Position numbers and translations under genes: made by a program
From: Bacillota bacterium
Lineage (GTDB): Bacteria; Bacillota; Sulfobacillia; Sulfobacillales; Sulfobacillaceae
Length of the DNA: 47,409 nt
NCBI GenBank assembly: GCA_026627385.1
Contig: JAPNUR010000024.1
Span: forward strand, 1 to 47,409
Direction of reading: 5' to 3'
Notes under the pieces: model-generated
What the model was told of the DNA's origin: nothing
The model's input: the letters and a program-made list of their open reading frames with translations, nothing else
Databases searched by the model: none
Shown: positions 35,234-44,324 of the stretch, piece after piece
Layout: every line of letters starts with the position of its first letter
Numbering within the stretch: position 1 is the stretch's first letter

Positions 35234-36220
35234 ATGCGCGCAATTGGGTTGTTTTCCGATGGGCGCCTCGATTGGGTAGAGGTGCCGAAACCGCAGCCGG
35301 CGGGTCGTGACCTCTTGGTACATGTCAAGGCGGTGGCGGTGAATCCGGTCGATGTCAAACAGCTCGCCCCCAACGCGGGAGCCGGCCCCCGCATTTTAGG
35401 TTACGACGTGAGCGGGGTTGTTGAGGCCATCGGTCCCGAGGTGACCCTGTTTCAGCCCGGCGATGCGGTATATTATGCAGGGAGCATTGATCGTCCGGGC
35501 GGATTTAGCGAGTATCACCTGGTGGATGAGCGGATTGTGGGGCCGAAACCCCGCACGTTAAGTTTTGCCGAATCTGCGGCGTTGCCATTGACTACCATTA
35601 CCGCCTGGGAAGGGTTGTTTGAGCGTATGCGCGTCCCCCTGCAAAATGCCCAGGGATCTGTCTTGATCATTGGCGCGGCCGGCGGCGTGGGGTCGATGGC
35701 AATTCAGTTGGCGCGGCTGGCGGGACTCACTGTCATTGCGACAGCCTCCCGGCCGGACAGCACTGAATGGGTGCGACAGCGGGGGGCGCATCTTGTGGCC
35801 AACCATTTCGAACCCCTTGAACCGCAGCTGAAATCCTTGGGGTTCGAACGGGTCGCGTACATTTTTTGCTTAACGCCGGTGGCCCCTTACTGGGATGCGA
35901 TGATGTCCCTTTTGGCGCCGGAAGGGCAGGTCTGTTTGCTGTTACCGCCCGGTGACGTCGCGTTGGCACCGCTGTGGGCGTTGAGCGGCAGTTTGCACGC
36001 CGAGTCTATGTTTGTGCGGCCGCGATTTCATACCCCGACCATGATCCATCAGCATCACCTGTTGGCGCGCGTATCCGCGTTAGTGGACCAAGGGGTGTTG
36101 CACACCACGCTCGCGGAGCAATTTGCGCCGATTTCCCCAGAGACGCTGACCATGGTGTTTCAGCGGATCCGCCAAGGACATGTGCGAGGAAAGCTGGCCG
36201 TCTCAGGGTTTGACTCCTAA
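35234..36220 (+). CDS. zinc-independent alcohol dehydrogenase / quinone oxidoreductase
   Basis: A 328-residue MDR-superfamily NADPH oxidoreductase. It has GroES-like VKAVAVNPVDVKQ, LGYDVSGVVEAIG, and the NADPH motif IGAAGGVGSMAIQLARLAG. The zinc-binding cysteines of true alcohol dehydrogenases are absent, as in quinone oxidoreductases and the TIGR02817-like group. The ATG at 35234 follows GAGGAGG; the frame upstream runs through the TnpB debris and is not real. The gene ends inside the 3' end of the opposing membrane protein gene (overlap of 18 bp). Substrate unknown. Confidence 0.88.
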   Translation: MRAIGLFSDGRLDWVEVPKPQPAGRDLLVHVKAVAVNPVDVKQLAPNAGAGPRILGYDVSGVVEAIGPEVTLFQPGDAVYYAGSIDRPGGFSEYHLVDERIVGPKPRTLSFAESAALPLTTITAWEGLFERMRVPLQNAQGSVLIIGAAGGVGSMAIQLARLAGLTVIATASRPDSTEWVRQRGAHLVANHFEPLEPQLKSLGFERVAYIFCLTPVAPYWDAMMSLLAPEGQVCLLLPPGDVALAPLWALSGSLHAESMFVRPRFHTPTMIHQHHLLARVSALVDQGVLHTTLAEQFAPISPETLTMVFQRIRQGHVRGKLAVSGFDS

Positions 36221-37981
36221 CGATCGCCGGTTAAGGCGCCACCACCAGGTGCGCCCGGTACGGCTGGCAGGGGGGCCTAATTGTTGGGTGAGCCAACGGG
36301 CCATATAGCGTTCATGGGCCATAGGGGTGAGAACGACATACGTGGGCCGCGTGTCTTTCAAGAATTTGGCGAAAAGGCGATGGTAGACCCCGAGATGCGC
36401 TTGGTTGGCGCGGATAGCGGGCACATTGGGCCCGTACAGGTGCACAATGGTCCAAAATTCCATAAGCGGGTTAAAGTAGCGAATGTCCGCGTCGTTCGCC
36501 GAGAGGTAGCCGTCAACCAAGCGATATTGAAAATGGTTGGCGATTTGGGTGTACAGCACATTATTGTCGGGATCATACAAGACGTCAAAGGGAAAGACCA
36601 ATAGCGTGGTGTGGGCGTTGACCACATGCTGGGCCACCGCTTCACTAATCCAGCGATTGGCAGAAAGAGAGAGCGTGGGATAGGGGGCGGGCCACCAGCT
36701 AATAAGGACGAAAACCAGCCAAAGACCGGCGGCGATGCGCCAGCGGGCCCAACGAAGTTTGGGGAGACTGGCGGCGACCACCAGGCCCAATCCCCAAAAC
36801 ACGCCCCACATGATGCGATCGAGCACGATATTGTTCAGGATGGGGAGGGCGTAAAAGATGAGCCCTGGCAACGGAATGTCAGTAGGCACTCGGCTATCAA
36901 CGACCAAAAAGTCGCCGAAGGCCAAGACCGTGAGCGCCAAAACCCAAGCCAATAAGGCCTTTTGGGCCGGCGGCCACTCGCGGTGCGTGAAGTACACGAG
37001 AAGGGCAAAGCCGCACACAAATCCAACGCCCAAAAATCCGTCTTGTTCCATGATATTGCCGGTTAACGGCACGGCGGTGAAATAGTGCCACCAGGTATGC
37101 ACGGGGACGATCACATTGGCCGCATTGATTTGGTAGACGTTGAGGTAGGAAAAGGGATGAAAGGGCTGGTCCGGGGTATGGATCTGCCACCACATCAGCG
37201 GCGTCACGAGCGCTAGCGTCAGCGCGAGGCTCAGTCCGGCGCCCGTCGCGATGCGGCGGATGTCCGGCCAACTCCACAAATGGGCGCGCACTTCCCAGCG
37301 GATCCAAAACAAGAGGCCCAAACACACCATGACCGTGGTCGTGACGAAATATTCTTCGTTGGTCAACCAAAGACAGCCGCCGAGCAGCATCCATCGCCAT
37401 GCCAGTCCGCGCGCGCTCAGCCGTCGCGTCCCGAACAAATACGCGTAGGCAAACAAGAGGTAGCTAAAGCCCACCCACATTAAGTCGGCATGGCCTAGTG
37501 CCTGATTCGTGAAGTAAGCGGAGGCGAGCACCAAGAGAGATCCCGCAGCGCTGGCCCCAATCCGGCGTGTGATCAGATAATAGCTCCAGTAGGCGAGGAC
37601 GGCGCTGAACCACCAGCCGCCAAAGGTGGCGAGGTTGTATCCCAAGGGCAGCGAAAGCAAGTGGTGCTGAACCATGACGCTCAGGGGGATAAAAATGAGC
37701 GGAACACTGGTGTCCCAGAGCACATTATTGCCCCAGGGCGCCACCACAAGCCCCGTGTGGGCTAGTGACACACCGTGCTGAATGGCCCAGGCCCACCAAC
37801 TCAGAAACCACAGGTAAATGGACGCATCGCCGGGCAGGGCGATCGGCCGGCTAACCCACACGGCCCACCGGTGATGGACCATCAGCAAAATGAGCAGCGC
37901 TTGAGCAATGGCCACACCCGCCAGGTGCAGGCGGCGCAGGACACGTGTAGGGCGGAGAGGTTCAGGGATTGCCACGACCAT
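36203..37981 (-). CDS. large multi-pass membrane protein, GT-C-like
   Basis: A 592-residue integral membrane protein with about eleven hydrophobic segments and a C-terminal soluble domain. The first loop holds ISRPIALPGD-type sequence (RPIALPGDASIYLWFL) with an Asp typical of GT-C folds, and HGVSLAHTGLVVAPWGNN follows. The tail has LYDPDNNVLYTQIANHFQY and LVDGYLSANDADIRYF. It resembles polyprenyl-sugar mannosyltransferase-like proteins, but no specific family is certain. I chose ATG 37981; GTG 37975 is better spaced from GAGGAG, and a TTG at 38014 also exists. It converges on the alcohol dehydrogenase gene and diverges from the acyl-CoA operon. Confidence 0.68.
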   Translation of the reverse strand: MVVAIPEPLRPTRVLRRLHLAGVAIAQALLILLMVHHRWAVWVSRPIALPGDASIYLWFLSWWAWAIQHGVSLAHTGLVVAPWGNNVLWDTSVPLIFIPLSVMVQHHLLSLPLGYNLATFGGWWFSAVLAYWSYYLITRRIGASAAGSLLVLASAYFTNQALGHADLMWVGFSYLLFAYAYLFGTRRLSARGLAWRWMLLGGCLWLTNEEYFVTTTVMVCLGLLFWIRWEVRAHLWSWPDIRRIATGAGLSLALTLALVTPLMWWQIHTPDQPFHPFSYLNVYQINAANVIVPVHTWWHYFTAVPLTGNIMEQDGFLGVGFVCGFALLVYFTHREWPPAQKALLAWVLALTVLAFGDFLVVDSRVPTDIPLPGLIFYALPILNNIVLDRIMWGVFWGLGLVVAASLPKLRWARWRIAAGLWLVFVLISWWPAPYPTLSLSANRWISEAVAQHVVNAHTTLLVFPFDVLYDPDNNVLYTQIANHFQYRLVDGYLSANDADIRYFNPLMEFWTIVHLYGPNVPAIRANQAHLGVYHRLFAKFLKDTRPTYVVLTPMAHERYMARWLTQQLGPPASRTGRTWWWRLNRRSLGVKP

Positions 37982-38202
37982 CGCTCCTCGCTGAGTCTTG
38001 TCTGATTTTAACAAGAGTTCTTGTCAGCCCACGTGTCCTTGTGTGGATTTTGATGTCGAAAGATGAACGTCGCGCTGCGCGAGAGAAGGGATGGCGGGGC
38101 CGCTTATTGGTCTCGCACCGCTTTGTCCGCGGGTGTGGGTTCAGTGATTGGCCCGCCCGCCAACCGGCGCCGGTGGTATTTCTCGCCAGTATGACAAACC
38201 TC

Positions 38203-38230
38203 TTTACTATCGTTTCATATATCGTATAAT
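38203..38230 (+). promoter_or_regulatory. sigma-A-type promoter of the acyl-CoA operon
   Basis: TTTACT (38203-38208), a 16-bp spacer and a perfect TATAAT (38225-38230). Transcription would start near 38237, about 40 nt before the first gene. The stretch around it is AT-rich and holds direct repeats of ATCGT, a place where the operon TetR protein could bind, though I see no clear palindrome. Confidence 0.55.
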
Positions 38231-38275
38231 ACTGATAACTGAACATTAGTCTAAAATATGAACGGTGGTATTGCG

Positions 38276-39034
38276 ATGGATGCGGTCCTTTACGAAACCC
38301 AGGAGAATATTGCGTATCTCACGTTAAACCAGCCCGAGCGTCGCAATGCGTTAAGCCGTCAGGTGCGCGAGGGGTTGCGAGCAGGATTTCTCCGCTTTGA
38401 GCAGGACAGCGCCGCGCGGGTGCTGGTTATCACCGGTAGCGGCGGCGCGTTTTGTGCGGGCGCCGATTTGAAAGAAATGGCCGAGGAACAGATCGGCATT
38501 CCCGGCCGCGACTTTATGCCCATCTTGAACCGCAATCTCTGGGTCACGAAACCTGTCATTGCCGCCGTCAACGGCGCGGCCTTGGGGGGCGGCTTTTTAC
38601 TGGCGATGATGTGCGATTTAGCGGTCGCCTCCAAAGACGCCGTATTCGGCATGCCGGAAGCAAAATGGTCGCGCGGGGCGCCATGGTCGGTGCCCTTAAA
38701 TTGGATGATTCCCCAACGCGTTTGGATGGAGATGGCGTTGACGGGAGAACCCATTACGGCCGAACGCGCTTATGCGATTGGGCTGGTCAATCACGTGGTG
38801 TTGCCCGAGCAGCTGATGGAGGCTACGAACGCGTTGGCCCGGAAAATCCGCGACAATGCGCCGCTGACGGTGGCGGCGACGCGCCGCATGATTTATCTGG
38901 CTTCGGAAATGGGCCGCACCGCCGCCTGGGATGTGGCGGATGCGCTCTTTGAGCCGGTCTATGCCAGCGAAGATGCGCTGGAAGGGCCGCGGGCCTTTAA
39001 GGAGCGGCGCCCGCCAGAGTGGAAGGGGCGGTAA
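38276..39034 (+). CDS. enoyl-CoA hydratase/isomerase family protein
   Basis: A 252-residue crotonase. It has NQPERRNALSRQV, the oxyanion-hole segments GGAFCAGADLKEMAE and VNGAALGGGFLLAMMCDLAV, and PEAKWSRGAPWSVPLN. It hydrates or isomerises an enoyl-CoA. In the usual Glu positions the sequence reads PEAKWSR, so the substrate or reaction may differ from plain hydratases. I chose ATG 38276, preceded by GGTGG at 8 nt, over ATG 38258 without a ribosome binding site. It is the first gene of the AtuA-containing operon, with one base between its stop and the AtuA start. Confidence 0.88.
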   Translation: MDAVLYETQENIAYLTLNQPERRNALSRQVREGLRAGFLRFEQDSAARVLVITGSGGAFCAGADLKEMAEEQIGIPGRDFMPILNRNLWVTKPVIAAVNGAALGGGFLLAMMCDLAVASKDAVFGMPEAKWSRGAPWSVPLNWMIPQRVWMEMALTGEPITAERAYAIGLVNHVVLPEQLMEATNALARKIRDNAPLTVAATRRMIYLASEMGRTAAWDVADALFEPVYASEDALEGPRAFKERRPPEWKGR

Positions 39035-39035
39035 T

Positions 39036-40379
39036 ATGGCACCTCGCACAACTGTGCGCATTGGCTGGGGCTCTGCGTACGCCGACGACAATCTGGATCC
39101 TGCAGAAGATCTCGCCCGCTGGGGACAACTCGACGCGCTATGCTTTGATGCGTTAGCCGAGCGTACGCTAGCCCTGGCACATGTGCGACGCCAAGCGGAT
39201 CCCGAGAGTGGTTACGATTTGCGGCTCGATGAATTTGGCCGGCGATTTCTGCCCTATGCAGCGCGCGGACTGACCCTGGTGACCAATATGGGGGCAGCCA
39301 ATCCGCGCGCCGCGGGGCAACGGCTGAAAACCCTGGCACGCCAGCTAGGTCTCGGGAACATGGCCATTGCGGTGGTTGAAGGGGATGACGTCCTGGCGGC
39401 CGTAAAAGCGATGGATCCGCTGCTGCAAGAAACGGGCGCTCCGTTAAGTGCCTTGAGGGGCCGTGTGGTGTCTGCTAACGCTTACTTGGGTGCTGATCCC
39501 GTGGTTGCCGCCTTGGCGCAAGGGGCGCGCGTAGTGGTTGGGGGCCGCATTGCCGATCCATCCTTGGGGCTGGCGGTGATGAGCCACTTTTTCGGCTGGG
39601 GACCGGAGGACTGGGAGCGCCGTGGCCAGGGAATTGTCGTGGGCCATGTGTTGGAATGCGGCAGCCAAGTGACGGGCGGCAATTTCGCCGACCCCCCCTA
39701 TCGAGTGGTGCCTGGACTCGATCGCCTAGGAATGCCGTGGGCGGAAGTTGCTGAAGACGGATCGGCGATCATCTCCAAACTTCCCGAAGCCGGCGGCTAT
39801 GTAACCGTGAACACGGTCAAGGCGCAATTGGTTTACGAGATTCACGATCCGGCGCGCTACTATACGCCTGACGTAACCGCCGACTTTACCGCGGTTGAAG
39901 TGTCGAATGTCGGTCCTAACCGGGTGAGCCTGAGAGGAGGGCGGGGCACGCCGCCCCCTGCCACACTCAAGGTTCTTGTCGGGGTGGATGAAGGGTATCA
40001 CGGGGAAGCCGAGATTGGCTTTGCTGGCCCTGGCGCTTATGATCGCGCGCGCCTTTGTCAAGACGTGCTGGTGTCCCGCTATGACCGTTTATATCGTGGC
40101 GACTGCCAAGACATGCGCATTGATCTCATTGGCGTCAATGCCACCTATGGGCCCGCGGCCAGGCCATCAGCGGTGCCTCCGGAGGAGGTCCGGGTCAGGA
40201 TGGCTGTCGCCACCTATGACAGGGAAGTGGCGGAACGGGTGACCCGCGAGGTGGAGTGGCAATATTTTGGCCCGGCTGGCGCGGGCGGCGTCCGTCGGCG
40301 GGTCACTCCGCGGTTGGCGATGTACAGCACCGTGATTGACCGCGAACGGGTCAAACCGCGGGTGGTGTGGCCTGACTAG
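39036..40379 (+). CDS. atuA: AtuA family protein, N-terminal/main domain (DUF1446)
   Basis: A 447-residue protein of the acyclic terpene utilisation AtuA (DUF1446) family. Markers are IGWGSAYADDNLDPAEDLAR, LCFDALAERTLALAHV, TNMGAANPRAAGQRL, VVVGGRIADPSLGLAVMSHF, and CGSQVTGGNFADPPYRVVP. AtuA takes part in catabolism of citronellate-type or branched acyl-CoA compounds; its exact reaction is not settled. Full-length AtuA carries an extra C-terminal domain, which here is the next gene (40395). The start ATG follows GGAAGGGG one base after the hydratase stop, so it is tightly coupled. Confidence 0.9.
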   Translation: MAPRTTVRIGWGSAYADDNLDPAEDLARWGQLDALCFDALAERTLALAHVRRQADPESGYDLRLDEFGRRFLPYAARGLTLVTNMGAANPRAAGQRLKTLARQLGLGNMAIAVVEGDDVLAAVKAMDPLLQETGAPLSALRGRVVSANAYLGADPVVAALAQGARVVVGGRIADPSLGLAVMSHFFGWGPEDWERRGQGIVVGHVLECGSQVTGGNFADPPYRVVPGLDRLGMPWAEVAEDGSAIISKLPEAGGYVTVNTVKAQLVYEIHDPARYYTPDVTADFTAVEVSNVGPNRVSLRGGRGTPPPATLKVLVGVDEGYHGEAEIGFAGPGAYDRARLCQDVLVSRYDRLYRGDCQDMRIDLIGVNATYGPAARPSAVPPEEVRVRMAVATYDREVAERVTREVEWQYFGPAGAGGVRRRVTPRLAMYSTVIDRERVKPRVVWPD

Positions 40380-40394
40380 GAGGAGGGGGTTCGC

Positions 40395-40745
40395 GTGCAA
40401 GTGCCGTTGCGGGAGGTAGCCTTTACGCGTTCGGGGGATAAAGGGGATACGTCGAACATCGGGGTAGTGCCCTACCGGCCCTCAGACTGGGATTGGCTCA
40501 AGGAGCAGTTGACGGTGGACCGCGTGAAACACGTCTTTGACGGCCTCGTTCAAGGGCGCATTTGCCGCTATGAGCTCCCCGGCATTCGGGCATTGAATTT
40601 TGTGATGGAGCGGGCGCTGTCAGGCGGTGTCTCGCGCTCGCTAAATCTTGATGCCCATGGTAAGGCCTGGGGCAATTTGCTCTTAAGCGTGGTTGTCGAG
40701 GCCCCCGATGGATGGGAACCGTATTGGCCGCTGGTGGATCACTAA
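40395..40745 (+). CDS. AtuA C-terminal domain as a separate protein
   Basis: A 116-residue protein that reads as the detached C-terminal domain of AtuA: LREVAFTRSGDKGDTSNIGV, then LPGIRALNFVMERALSGGVS. In larger AtuA proteins this ferredoxin-like domain is fused to DUF1446. The GTG at 40395 follows a strong AGGAGGGGG site, 15 bp after the AtuA stop. It probably binds the product of the previous gene to make the working enzyme. Confidence 0.82.
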   Translation: MQVPLREVAFTRSGDKGDTSNIGVVPYRPSDWDWLKEQLTVDRVKHVFDGLVQGRICRYELPGIRALNFVMERALSGGVSRSLNLDAHGKAWGNLLLSVVVEAPDGWEPYWPLVDH

Positions 40746-40767
40746 CCGTCAATCGAGGAGGGAGCCC

Positions 40768-42759
40768 ATGAATCAGGAGCAACCGGCCATTTTATGGCGA
40801 CCGTCCGCGGAGCGGCAGGCCGCGTCGCACCTGGCACGATGGATGGATTGGCTTGGCGCTGCCGGGCATCAGTTTTCCGATTATGATGACCTCTGGCGGT
40901 GGTCCACAACCGAGATAGAGGCCTTTTGGGATGCGGTCTGGCATTATTTTGACCTGGGTGATCATGGCATTGGACCACTCTTGACGCAGCGGCAGATGCC
41001 GGGCGCGCGATGGTTTGTTGGGGCCCGTGTGAACTACGCCGACGCGCTCCTGAGGCATTTTTCCCGACCGGACGCGGTGGTCGCGGTGGCGATGAACGAA
41101 TCGGGCCAACGCGATGAGTGGCGCCTGGACCGACTGAAGCGCACGGTGGGGGCTCTGCAAGCGCAGCTGCGGCAATGGGGGGTGGACGTGGGAGACCGGG
41201 TTTCGGCCTATCTCCCTAACATGGGGGAGACAGTCGCCGCCTTCATGGCCACCGCTGGCCTCGGCGCGATATGGTCCGTGGCTTCCCCGGACTTTGGGAC
41301 GGCCAGCGTGGTTGACCGGTTCCGGCAAATTGAGCCGAAGGTGCTGCTGGTGGTGGATGGCTATTGGTATAATGGCCGGTATTACGACCGTCGCGAGGAA
41401 GCGCGGCGGATCGCGGAGAGCCTCCCTTCTGTGCAAGGGGTGATTTGGATCGGGCGCAGTCCTGAAGCTGGCCCGTGGATTCAAGGCAGCGTGCGATGGG
41501 AGGATGTCTTGCAACGGCAAGCGGATCCTGTGTACGTCCCTGTGGAGTTTTCACAGCCGCTCTGGATTCTCTATTCTTCGGGCACCACGGGCTTACCCAA
41601 GCCGATTGTGCATAGCCATGGAGGCATGCTGTTAAGCCACTTGGTGAACACCCATTTTCATTTGGATTTAAAGCCCCGGGACCGGTTCTTTTGGTTTACC
41701 ACCACCGGCTGGATGATGTGGAACGTGGTGGTGAGCGCGTTGTTAGCCGGGGCCCAGATCATCCTGTATGACGGCAGTCCCACCTATCCGTCGCCGGATC
41801 GCCTCTGGCAGCTGGCGGAAGCGGAGCGCCTGACCGTGCTGGGGACGAGTGCTGCCTTCTTGCAGCAATGCATGAAGCTAGGGCTGGAACCTGGACGCCG
41901 CTTCGATCTCACTGCTTTAGCCACCATTGGGTCTACCGGGTCTCCCTTGCCGCCAGAAGCTTACGATTGGGTGTACCGGGCGGTCAAAAAGGATGTGTGG
42001 CTGGCCCCCGCGAGCGGCGGCACCGATATTTGCGGGGCATTTGTCGGCGGGTCGCCACTTCACCCCGTGCGGCGCGGCGAGATGCAGTGCCGCGCATTAG
42101 GGGCTGCCGTGGAGGCGTTGGACAGCGAGGGGCATGCGCTGACCGATGCCGTAGGCGAGTTAGTGGTTACCCAACCCATGCCGTCGATGCCGTTAAAGCT
42201 CTGGGGGGACGAGAGCGGCGAGCGTTACCGCGAGAGCTACTTTTCAACCTATCCTGGGCTCTGGCGGCACGGGGATTGGATTCGCTTGACCCCGTACGGA
42301 GGGGCCATCATTTATGGCCGCTCGGACTCGACGATTAACCGTTACGGCGTGCGGATGGGATCCAGTGAGATCTACCGCGCGGTGGAAAGCGTACCGGCGG
42401 TGATGGATAGCCTCGTGGTGGATTTAGAAGGGTTGTACGGCGCGTCCTTCATGCCCTTGTTTGTAAAACTCCGGGAGGGCGAGGCTTGGACACCGGAGGT
42501 CAAAGGGGCGGTGCTGAATGCCATTCGCACTCAGTTGAGCCCCCGTCACTTGCCCGACGACGTGATCCCGGTGCCGGACATTCCCAAAACATTGAGTGGA
42601 AAAAAACTGGAAGTGCCTATCCGCAAAATCCTGAGCGGGACGCCGCTTGCGCAGGCGGTCAATCCGGACGCTATGAGCAATCCGGACAGTCTCGCCCCAT
42701 TTATCGCCTACGCGGAGGTTTTGCGCGAGCGATTTCGCTCGCCGGCGAATCAATCCTAA
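40768..42759 (+). CDS. acetoacetate-CoA ligase-like enzyme
   Basis: A 663-residue AMP-forming acyl-CoA synthetase of the acetoacetyl-CoA synthetase group. It has the long N-terminal domain ending WWxF-like (HYFDLGDHG), GARWFVGARVNYADALL, P-loop SSGTTGLPKPIVHSHGG, TTTGWMMWN, ASGGTDICGAF, the hinge GRSDSTINRYGVRMG and the catalytic Lys region PKTLSGKKLEVPIRK. It makes acetoacetyl-CoA or a related 3-oxoacyl-CoA with ATP. Acetoacetate is a product of the leucine and terpene Liu/Atu routes, so this enzyme would recycle it. The start has GAGGAGGGAG. It is 22 bp after the previous gene. Confidence 0.92.
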   Translation: MNQEQPAILWRPSAERQAASHLARWMDWLGAAGHQFSDYDDLWRWSTTEIEAFWDAVWHYFDLGDHGIGPLLTQRQMPGARWFVGARVNYADALLRHFSRPDAVVAVAMNESGQRDEWRLDRLKRTVGALQAQLRQWGVDVGDRVSAYLPNMGETVAAFMATAGLGAIWSVASPDFGTASVVDRFRQIEPKVLLVVDGYWYNGRYYDRREEARRIAESLPSVQGVIWIGRSPEAGPWIQGSVRWEDVLQRQADPVYVPVEFSQPLWILYSSGTTGLPKPIVHSHGGMLLSHLVNTHFHLDLKPRDRFFWFTTTGWMMWNVVVSALLAGAQIILYDGSPTYPSPDRLWQLAEAERLTVLGTSAAFLQQCMKLGLEPGRRFDLTALATIGSTGSPLPPEAYDWVYRAVKKDVWLAPASGGTDICGAFVGGSPLHPVRRGEMQCRALGAAVEALDSEGHALTDAVGELVVTQPMPSMPLKLWGDESGERYRESYFSTYPGLWRHGDWIRLTPYGGAIIYGRSDSTINRYGVRMGSSEIYRAVESVPAVMDSLVVDLEGLYGASFMPLFVKLREGEAWTPEVKGAVLNAIRTQLSPRHLPDDVIPVPDIPKTLSGKKLEVPIRKILSGTPLAQAVNPDAMSNPDSLAPFIAYAEVLRERFRSPANQS

Positions 42760-42780
42760 GGTCTTGACAAAGGGGAGTCC

Positions 42781-44322
42781 ATGGTGACACATCGGGAACT
42801 GACCGAAGCCTTGTTAGCGCGGATGAACGAAGCGCGTCAGGGTGGTGCAGAAAAATATCGCGCACGCATTAAGGAACAGGGCAAAATGCTCGTGCGGGAA
42901 CGGATTCGCGAGCTCCTTGACGAGGAGAGCGCCTGGATTGAAGATGGACTTTTAGCGCGGACGTTGGATCCGGGGTTAGCCGCTGATGCCGTGGTAACGG
43001 GCGTGGGCTTGGTCGGCGGACGGCCGGTGGCCGTCATTGCCAACGATGCCACGGTTAAGGCTGGCGCGTGGGGACGGGTGACGGTGCAAAAGATCCTCCG
43101 CCTTCAGGCGCTGGCCGTCAAAGCCAAGATTCCGCTGGTGTACATGCAGGATTCTGCCGGGGCCCGTCTGGATGAGCAGTTCGACATCTTTCTTGATCGG
43201 CAGCACGCAGGCAAGATCTTTTATAACCAGATCCAAATGTCTGGCGTGATCCCGCAAATTTGCGTTTTGTTTGGGCCGTCTCCGGCCGGCGCCGCCTATC
43301 TCCCGGCGTTTTGCGACTTAGTGATTATGATCGACGGCCAAAGTTCCAGTTACATTGGGTCTCCCCGCATGGCGGAAATGGCTACGGGGGAAAAGGTTTC
43401 AATGGAGCAGTTGGGGGGTGCGCGTATGCACTGCACCCAAAGCGGGTTGGGCGATGTGTTAGTGTCTGACGAACACGCGGCCATCGACTGGGTGAAACGG
43501 CTGTTAAGCTATTTACCGAGTGCCTGGGATCAGGCCCCACCGGCGACCGAGAGTTGCCCGCCCGACGTGACCACACCCATTGAGGACATTGTTCCGGCGC
43601 CGCAAAATGTGCCCTATGACGTGCACACCCTGATTGGCGCGCTCGTCGATGGCGGCTCGTTTTTGGAACTGAAGGCGCTGTTTGCCCCAGAATTGGTCGT
43701 GGGATTGGCACGGCTGGGCGGACACTCTATCGGGGTGCTCGCCAATAACTCCAAAGTCAAGGGAGGGGTCCTCTTTCCGGATTCGGCGGACAAGGGCGCC
43801 TGGTTTGTGGAATTGTGCCACGCGTACGGATTGCCTCTGGTGTTCCTCCAAGACATTTCCGGCTTTATGGTGGGCAGTCAGGTGGAGCGGCAAGGCATCA
43901 TTCGCCGCGGCGCCAAAATGTTGTCGGCCGTCGCGACGGCCACCGTACCCCGCATCGCGGTGTTGGTCCGCAAGGCCTACGGGGCGGGCTACATGGCGAT
44001 GTCCGGGGCATCGTTTCAGGCCGACATGGTCCTGGCGTTGCCCACGGCCAAGGCAGCCATTATGGGACCGGAGGCGGCCGTCAACGCCGTCTACTACAAC
44101 AAAATTCAGGAGCTCGAGGAACCCGAGCGTTCGCAATTTGTCGCCGAAAAGGAAGCTGCGTACGCCCGGGATATGGATATCATGCGCGGGGCGTCGGAGT
44201 TTTTTGTCGATGCCGTGATTCCGGGCCAGCAACTGCGGGACGAACTCATCTTTCGTTTGCGGTTGTTAGAGGGCAAGAGCGAACGGGGGCCGGCGCGGCG
44301 AACGATGGTCATTCGGGGGTAA
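42781..44322 (+). CDS. acyl-CoA carboxylase, carboxyltransferase (beta) subunit
   Basis: A 513-residue carboxyltransferase of the methylcrotonyl/geranyl-CoA carboxylase type (AtuC/LiuB-like). Markers: MLVRERIRELLDEESAWIE, DATVKAGAWGRVTVQKILR, MQDSAGARLDEQFDIF, FGPSPAGAAYLPAFCDLVIM, LVFLQDISGFMVGSQVERQG, and RKAYGAGYMAMSGASF. It moves a carboxyl group from biotin to a branched acyl-CoA. The biotin carboxylase/carrier subunit is not in this window. It starts 21 bp after the ligase stop and is followed 2 bp later by the TetR gene. Methylcrotonyl-CoA or a longer terpene-derived acyl-CoA is the likely substrate. Confidence 0.92.
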   Translation: MVTHRELTEALLARMNEARQGGAEKYRARIKEQGKMLVRERIRELLDEESAWIEDGLLARTLDPGLAADAVVTGVGLVGGRPVAVIANDATVKAGAWGRVTVQKILRLQALAVKAKIPLVYMQDSAGARLDEQFDIFLDRQHAGKIFYNQIQMSGVIPQICVLFGPSPAGAAYLPAFCDLVIMIDGQSSSYIGSPRMAEMATGEKVSMEQLGGARMHCTQSGLGDVLVSDEHAAIDWVKRLLSYLPSAWDQAPPATESCPPDVTTPIEDIVPAPQNVPYDVHTLIGALVDGGSFLELKALFAPELVVGLARLGGHSIGVLANNSKVKGGVLFPDSADKGAWFVELCHAYGLPLVFLQDISGFMVGSQVERQGIIRRGAKMLSAVATATVPRIAVLVRKAYGAGYMAMSGASFQADMVLALPTAKAAIMGPEAAVNAVYYNKIQELEEPERSQFVAEKEAAYARDMDIMRGASEFFVDAVIPGQQLRDELIFRLRLLEGKSERGPARRTMVIRG

Positions 44323-44324
44323 CG

